This document shows, one piece after another, positions 58,047-64,000 of a stretch of DNA of 64,000 nt. Numbering within the stretch: the first letter of the stretch is position 1; the number at the start of each line of letters is the position of its first letter. Source of the stretch: Hansfordia pulvinata (lineage: Eukaryota; Ascomycota; Sordariomycetes; Xylariales); the NCBI GenBank assembly GCA_006538405.1, contig BJKQ01000002.1, forward strand, positions 372,001 through 436,000, given 5' to 3'. The notes under the pieces are model-generated. The model saw nothing but the letters and a program-made list of their open reading frames with translations. It ran no database searches and was not told the origin of the DNA. Both the position numbers and the translations under genes were made by a program.

Positions 58047-59421
58047 ATGCCCCGCGAACCACCGACCCTGTACCTCGGCGCCGCGACGTTCGGCTCCGCC
58101 CTCCCGCCGGCGGCCCTCGCGGACCCGGCGAGCGTGGCGGCCCTCCTCGACGTCGCACGCGGCGAGGGCGGCGAGGGCGGCGGCGGGGTGGCGATCGCGC
58201 AGCTGGACACGGCGGCGCGGTACCCGCCGGACCGACACGGGGCGTCGGAGCGGATGATCGGGGCGGCGAGAAGAGCCAGGGCCAGGGCCGGGGCCGGGGA
58301 GGAGGAGGGGGGGTTCGGGTTCACGGTCAACACCAAGGTCATGTTCGCGGGGACGAGCAGCGACGGCACGCTGTCGCGGGAGGCCGTGCGGCGCAGCGTC
58401 GCGGAGAGTCGGGCCCGGCTCTGCCCGGACGGCGGCGCTGGGGCTGGGGCTGGGGCTGGGGCTGGGGACGGCGGCCCGGTCGTCGGGATCCTGTACGCGC
58501 ACGTGTACGACGCCGCCACGCCGCTGGCGGAGCAGGCCGAGGCGTTTGGCGAGCAGGTCGCGAGCGGGTTCTGCGAGAAGGTGGGCCGGCATCACACACA
58601 TGCCCTTCCTCTCCCCACCCATTCATTGCCTACCACTCACACACGAGAAGATCGCCCCTCTTCGCCCCTATTTCCTCTCTGTCTCTCTCTCTCTCTCTAT
58701 CTCTCTCGCGATGCTGACATGCCTGTGATAAACACAGTGGGGCGTGTCCAACTTCCCCGTGCCCATGCTGCGCGACCTCCTGGCGGCGTGCGAGGCCGGC
58801 GGGCACCCCAAGCCCGCCGTGTACCAGGGCCAGTACAACCTGATCTGCCGGGCGGCGGTGGAGCGCGAGCTGCTGCCCCTGCTGCGGGAGCACGGCATGT
58901 CGTTCCTGGGGTACTCGCCGCTGGGGGGCGGGTTCCTGACGGGCAGCCTGACGACGACGAGGGGGGGGAGGGGGAGTGGCCAGGGCCGGGGGAAGACGCG
59001 GCTGGAGCAGCCCCACGCGGCGCACTTCCGGGCCTGGTACGACCGGCCCGAGTTCCACGCTGCCGTGCGCCGGCTGGCCGCCGCCGCGGCGGAGGCGAGC
59101 CCCCACCACCACCACCAACAAGAAGAAGAAGGGGGCGAGAGCGGCGGCGGGGAGGGAGAGGGGATGCAGCCGGCAGAGGCGGCGCTGCGGTGGGCCGTGT
59201 GGCACTCCGCTCTCAGCGGGGAGATGGGCGACGGGGTGGTGCTGGGGGCGTCGCGGCCGGAGCAGCTGCGGGCCAACGCGGCGGCGATCGCGAGGGGCCC
59301 GCTGCCGGCGGAGGTGGTCGAGGTGATCGAGGAGATTGGGCGGACCGTCGACGCGCTGGGCGGCGGCGAGGGCGGCGGGTTCGAGGTCAAGCCGTCTGCG
59401 GTGCCGGTGGTCGGCAAGTGA
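58047..59421 (+). CDS. Aldo-keto reductase, two exons, with low-complexity insertions
   Basis: Exons 58047-58580 and 58738-59421 give 405 residues. It is a cytosolic NAD(P)H-dependent oxidoreductase of the AKR fold; the substrate cannot be read from the sequence. The catalytic tetrad is visible as Asp54 and Tyr59 (QLDTAARYP), Lys97 (VNTKVM) and His152 (LYAHVYD). Removing the intron gives KWGVSNFPVPMLRDLLAAC, the usual strand-loop of the family, and later VYQGQYNLICR and SFLGYSPLGGGFLTG match the barrel core. It is longer than a typical AKR because of insertions: Ala/Gly dipeptides (residues 130-142), an Arg/Ala run near 75-86, and a His/Gln/Glu/Gly run before MQPAEAALRW. The intron is CT-rich with a TGCTGAC branch site. 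Best fits are the arabinose-dehydrogenase or AKR7-like groups. Confidence 0.85.
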
Positions 59422-60801
59422 TGGATGTCCATGTCAACAATTATATCGGAGGTGGCGGGGGAGCGGGGGCCGCTGTTCTTCTCCCCTCCTTTCTTTTCCA
59501 CAAGGCTACTGCCATCTTTGTCGTTGTCCGGAGCCTGCTGCAGATTGGGTGCAGTCTCATACATCAGGTCGGCTTCACCGGAGCTTGACCTGCGCTGCTC
59601 GGCCGTGCTGGCGGTGCGTATTCGGGGACATAGGAGGTACTCATCCTGTGCTACTTAGCAGCAAGCCCATAGAGCACATTAGATAATTCATAAGGTAAAC
59701 GGCTCTCTGGCAGGAACCTGAGGAAGAGGGATATGAGTCAGATTGTCTGTATTGACCGGCACGACACGGCTCAGCCGCCACAGAATCTGGCCTGATCAGA
59801 CCGGACCGAGTCAGAGAGTGGGAAGAACTGGAGAAGAGCCGTGAATGGGTCTGCTGATAAGCATAGCCTGGCCGGTCCAATGTTTATAGATCCATTGGTC
59901 AGCTTGCTTGATGACGGGCATGTACTGATACACACTTGACGTCTCAAATGGAGGCTGCCTGACCCTCAGATAGTGCATTTATTGAATGTTGGATGTACAT
60001 CGATATGTTTCTACCCGACGCTGTACTCGTACTCTGTAGATGCCTACTTCCTCCTACGTGCAAGTGTACCTACAATCGGGGTACATGCACCTTGTCACGC
60101 TTGTGTAGGTAAGCTGGATGTCATCCGGCGACGACAAGCTTTCTTTGGGGATGGCTGCTACTAAAGGACTGGAGTTTAGATCATCTCAGTTAGACGGAGA
60201 CGCCGTCAGCTCATGTGCCCTGCCGATCCCACCCCACGGAACCGAGGGCGATCCGAATCCACCTCCGCAAAGCAAAGCCCAAGTGCCGGGCACGTTTGGG
60301 GTGACGGGTCCACTGAGACACGGGCCCTCTCTCTTGCAGCCCATGACGTGGTGACCGGTCCGTCTGCTGCTGAACTGCCGTGGTGGTGTCGATTCACCCC
60401 TTGATTCGCAGGATGACAGTGGTTATGTCCGTCCGTCTGTCTGTCTGTCTGTCTGTCTGTCCACCAGCAAGCCGTCGGCCGCCTCGTCTCTCCCCGCGCC
60501 AACCCCAACGTCACGACGCAGGCCAGCCAGCCCTGTCCATTGAGTTTGACCATCCTGCTGCTGTGCCCACCGCCAGATAGATAGCTCTACGACAGCCCGC
60601 TCCGCGCCGCTTCAGTCTGCGTCGAGGGGACAGCGAGACGCCTTCGCCAGCTTCCCGGGCAGAAGGCGCCCTATCGAATTCTACCGAATTGAGCCACCGC
60701 GCACCATCCTGCCCTTTACACTTGATCTGCGACTAGAGCGTCCTCTTCTTGCCCTACTTCGCTCAGTTCCTCCCCCAGAGACTGTGGGCCACGCGGCCAG
60801 C
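59422..60801. other. Intergenic, promoter side of the Dal5-type permease
   Basis: 3' flank of the aldo-keto reductase and 5' flank of the permease gene. It contains a GTCT repeat at 60427-60462 and one TACTCGTA at 60024. No gene is recognised. Confidence 0.5.
60427..60462. repeat. (GTCT)n microsatellite
   Basis: About seven GTCT units preceded by two GTCC units, in the upstream flank of the permease gene. Confidence 0.9.
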
Positions 60802-62961
60802 ATGTCCTCAGCCGATGGCGGTTCAGGCAAGCCAGGAGACGCACGCCGCCCTCTCGACCACGCAATGGACGCCCGGGCCGACTCATCGAAGCACCCCGTC
60901 GTCGACAATGACGACGATGGCGGCGGCGGCGGCGGCGGCGGCGGCACTGGTGATGTCGATAATGACCTCCCGTTGACAGTAACAGAAGAAGAGGTGAGTC
61001 TTCAAGTCAACCCAATCCGACTCCCACTCCCATTTCCCATTCCCCCTCCGCGAGCCAAAAAAAAAAAAAAGAAAAGAAAAAATCTAACAGGGCAAGCAGA
61101 ATAAACTCATCTGCCGCAAGACGGACAAGGTGATCCTGGTGATCCTGGTGTGGGTGTACTTCCTGCAGATCCTGGACAAGACGGTGCTGGGCAACGGCGC
61201 CGTGTTCGGCTTGCAGGAGGACACGGGCCTGACGGGCAACCAGTACTCGATGGTCGGCTCCATCGCCCCCATCGCCATGCTGGCCTGGCAGCCCGCCTCG
61301 TCGCTGCTCATCGTCAAGGTGCCGCCCCGCGTCCTCATGCCCGCCCTGTGCCTCGGCTGGGGCGTCGCCCAGACCGCCATGGCCGCCTGCCACAGCTACC
61401 GCGGCCTCCTGGCCGCCCGCTTCTTCCTGGGCCTGTTCGAGGGCGGCTGCCTGCCCCTCTTCTCCGTCATCACCGGCCACTGGTACCGCCGCGCCGAGCA
61501 GCCCCTGCGCGTCGCCGCCTGGTACGGCACCAACGGACTCGCCACCGTCGTCGCCGCCGCCCTGTCCTATGGCCTCGGCAGCATCCAGTCCGACCTGCTG
61601 CGGCCGTGGCAGATGTGAGTCGCCCCCCCCCCCCCCCCGTCCCTGTCTGTCCCAGAGAGAGGCCCCCGCCCGTTCTGCCCTATCATACGAACTCTGACAC
61701 GGAAGCCACTCACCCACACCCACACACAAACAGCATCTTCCTCTTCGTGGGCCTCCTGACCATCGTCAGCGTCCCCTTTGTCTACTGGAAGCTCGACAAC
61801 GACGTGGCCAGCGCGCGCTTCCTCACGCCGCGCGAGCGCGGGCTGGCGCTGGCGCGGCTGGCGGCCAACAAGACGGGCACCGGCGGCCTGGGCCGCGGCA
61901 CCGGCGCCGCCGCCGCCGCCGCGCGGCGGTTCCGGTGGCGGCACGTGGCCGAGGCGGCGCGGGAGCCGCGGACGTACCTGTGGGTGGCCATGTCGCTGCT
62001 GGTCAACGTGGGGGCGTCGGTGACGGTGACGTTCGGCCCGCTCATCGTCGGGGGCTTGGGCGGCTACGACAAGTACGCGACGTCCCTGCTCAACATGCCC
62101 TTCGGCGCCCTGCAGCTCGCCGTCATCCTGCTGTCCTCCTGGCTGGCCCAGCGCGCCCGCCTCAAGTCCCCCGTCCTGGAGCTCCTCGTCGTCCCCGTCC
62201 TGGCGGGGCTGGCCATGCTCTACGCCCTCGACCGCGAGGACCCGGCCAACCGCCCCGCCCTCCTGGCCGCCTACTACCTCCTGGCCTTCCTGTACGGCGC
62301 CAACCCGCTCGTCGTCTCGTGGATCGTCGCCAACACGGCCGGCGCCACCAAGAAGTCCGTCGTCCTGGCCCTGTACAACGCCGCCTCGGCCGCGGGCAAC
62401 ATCGTCGGCCCCCTGCTGTTCAGCAGCGCCGACGCCCCCGCCTACCTCCCCGGCCTGAGGGCCGTCCTGGGCGTCTTCGCCGCCCTGCTGGCCGTCGTCG
62501 CCGCCCAGGCCGCCGGCCTGTGGGCCCTCAACCGCCGCAACCGCCGCCGCCGCGTCGCCGCCGGCAAGCCCGCGCGCCTCGGCGACGCGTCCATGGCGCG
62601 CCGCGGCGGGGTCGGCGTTGGCGTTGGCGTTGGCGTCGGCGTTGGGGTCGAAGGCGAGGGCGGGATCGGCGACGAGGGCGGGAGGAGGAGGAGGAGGAGG
62701 AGGAGGAGGAGCGAGAGCAGGGCCGGGACCGCGGGCGACCACAAGGCGGGCGTGGAGCAGGTCGAGGACCGTGACCACGGCGCTGGCCCCTCGTCGGCCT
62801 CGGCGTCGGGGTCGAAACCGGGGCCAGAGAGTCGGGCCGCCGCCGTCCTCCGCCGGCTGGGAGCAGGCGAAAGCACTGGCGACGGCAAGGAGGTGAACGA
62901 CGACGACGACGACGACGACCCGACCGACGCCGGCAACGACGAGTTCCTGTATATTTACTGA
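60802..62961 (+). CDS. Dal5-type MFS anion:cation symporter, three exons
   Basis: Exons 60802-60993, 61091-61614 and 61734-62961 give 647 residues with no frame break. It is a plasma-membrane permease of the major facilitator superfamily, in the group that imports allantoate, nicotinate, pantothenate and similar organic anions; the substrate is not predictable here. A cytosolic acidic N-terminal tail precedes the first helix (KVILVILVWVYFLQILDK). LQEDTGLTGNQYSMVGSI, RFFLGLFEGGCLPLFSVITG and WYGTNG are family hallmarks, and SWIVANTAGATKKSVVLALY lies in the second half. The tail after the last helix is long and low in complexity: a Gly/Val dipeptide run (62610-62650), an Arg run (62682-62711), an Asp run (62898-62920), and then the typical ending DEFLYIY. 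I took ATG 60802 as the start because no in-frame ATG precedes it. Intron 2 has a C16 run 8 nt after its donor. Confidence 0.9.
61623..61638 (+). repeat. C16 homopolymer inside permease intron 2
   Basis: Sense-strand C tract beginning 8 nt after the donor at 61615. Confidence 0.9.
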
Positions 62962-64000
62962 TCGGGAGCGTCGGCACCAATGGATAGGGTCGCGCCACGG
63001 TGCTGGGAGCAGTGGAGGCTCAGGGGAGGGCAACGGCTTCTTGCTGCTCACTTACCAACGGGAATATGGCTCAGACGAGTATGAGGACTTGATGGACAAT
63101 ACATCAGTCAGTTGCCTCCGAGCCGGAGCTCCGTGCGACGTTCGCGCCCATGTCCCCAACTAGAAAGACCGTACGATCACGCATCGATATCGCTGGCTGC
63201 GATTTTATGATTGTGTGGAAACGTCAGTCACTTCTCGGCGATTGTACGAGTGCCCGCAACCCGCAAAAGGGGTGGGGGGTCCGAGCGCACTGCCACATGC
63301 CCTCGCCCTCCCCTCTCTCCCCACCTGGCCGGACTTTTGGAGAACCGACACTCCTTCACGGAGTGTTAGCAGTAGAGAGGGAGGCCCGCCCACCGAGCTC
63401 CCCAATCACCCGGAGCAAAAGAGAAGAGGGCCCGACGATATAACCGTACCAGAAGCCCGCAATCTGCCGCTCGTCCCCATGGTTGCTGTGAGACACGAGA
63501 TGCTGGTCAGTACCGAGCAGGTGACCGGAGAAAAGGAAGAAGAGGAGGAGCCAAAAAAAAAAAAAAAAAAGGGCCAGCCCCTGCTCCATTGTCAGCCCGC
63601 AGGTTCACTCATGCTTCCCAGCTGCATGCGCGCGTATATCACAGGGAGAAGAGATAGAGACAGAGACAGAGAGACAGACGCGCCACAGCGGGGAAATCGG
63701 ACAGGGCAGGCAGGGCACGCACGGATATTTTCAACACGTTTGTTGGGCGGTGGGGTGGTACTCGTACGCCCTTGTTCTCTGTGTCACCACCCAACGGTCG
63801 CCAACGGTCGCCAACGGTCGCCAACGGTGCTTTGCCTGGCTCGCCTGTCAGAGTCCGAGCCCCGAAGCCCCCTTGGTGTGATGTCAACCCGGGCAGGTGA
63901 TGTGTAGTAGGTAAGCAGGCAGGACTTTTTCCAATGGTTGGTTGGTTGGTCGGTTGGTTGCACCGGCCGCCGTGCGCTCTGCGTTCTAGGCCCCTCCTCT
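62962..64000. other. Right flank, no gene recognised
   Basis: 3' flank of the permease gene followed by non-coding sequence. An A18 run lies at about 63553-63570, a 10-bp tandem at 63791-63828, and a GGTT-rich patch at 63936-63960. One TACTCGTA lies at 63759. Confidence 0.5.
63791..63828. repeat. Tandem 10-bp repeat, 3.8 copies
   Basis: Four consecutive copies of CCAACGGTCG, the last ending in GC instead of CG, with no variation between the first three. Confidence 0.95.

Noticed and set aside
61567..63051. 494-codon open frame on the minus strand
   Set aside because: Shadow of the permease gene caused by high GC at third codon positions; Gly/Val/Asp-rich with no family features.
63785..63830. 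CRISPR-like array
   Set aside because: Units are 10 bp and directly adjacent without spacers, in a eukaryotic genome; it is a simple tandem repeat.

Overview
The window reads as nuclear DNA of a GC-rich filamentous ascomycete, most likely a Sordariomycete. Genes are split by short GT..AG introns with CTGAC-type branch sites, third codon positions are strongly G/C, and the proteins are typical of the group: a group I G-alpha almost identical to GNA-1/MagB, a TRI12-type efflux pump, a CE1 feruloyl-esterase-like secreted enzyme and a Dal5-type permease. There are no operons, no CRISPR array, no rRNA, and no tRNA that I could recognise.

Layout, left to right: F-box-like protein (-, 2.4-3.9 kb); poly(A) polymerase (-, 5.3-7.4); septin-type GTPase (-, 8.6-10.9); secreted CE1 esterase (+, 13.5-15.1); TRI12-type MFS pump (-, 16.0-18.9); dienelactone hydrolase (-, 20.9-22.2); about 9.6 kb without a recognisable gene; arrestin-related adaptor (+, 31.8-34.6); G-alpha (-, 38.5-39.8); about 8.3 kb without a recognisable gene; Smr-domain protein (+, 48.1-49.6); Rae1/Gle2 WD40 protein (-, 50.4-52.6); Sas10/Utp3 (-, 53.4-55.2); 3-ketodihydrosphingosine reductase (+, 55.7-56.8); aldo-keto reductase (+, 58.0-59.4); Dal5-type MFS permease (+, 60.8-63.0). 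The last 16 kb is compact housekeeping sequence. The genes serve separate cell functions (mRNA 3'-end formation and export, ribosome assembly, sphingolipid synthesis, G-protein signalling, endocytic adaptor, transport) and do not form a biosynthetic cluster.

Three observations stand out. First, seven genes carry nine apparent frameshifts. All are single missing bases, mostly in or beside short G/C runs, and restoring the missing bases gives each gene a length divisible by three (353 codons for G-alpha, the canonical size). This looks like systematic under-calling in the assembly, not gene death. Second, the octamer TACGAGTA/TACTCGTA occurs 33 times by my reading, against about two expected, almost only between genes, with 15 copies at 40.3-46.6 kb. 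Third, four introns in different genes carry a 16-30 nt poly-C tract on the transcribed sense just after the donor site. I did not find a clear new multi-gene system. The octamer-rich, gene-free stretches are the least explained part of the window.
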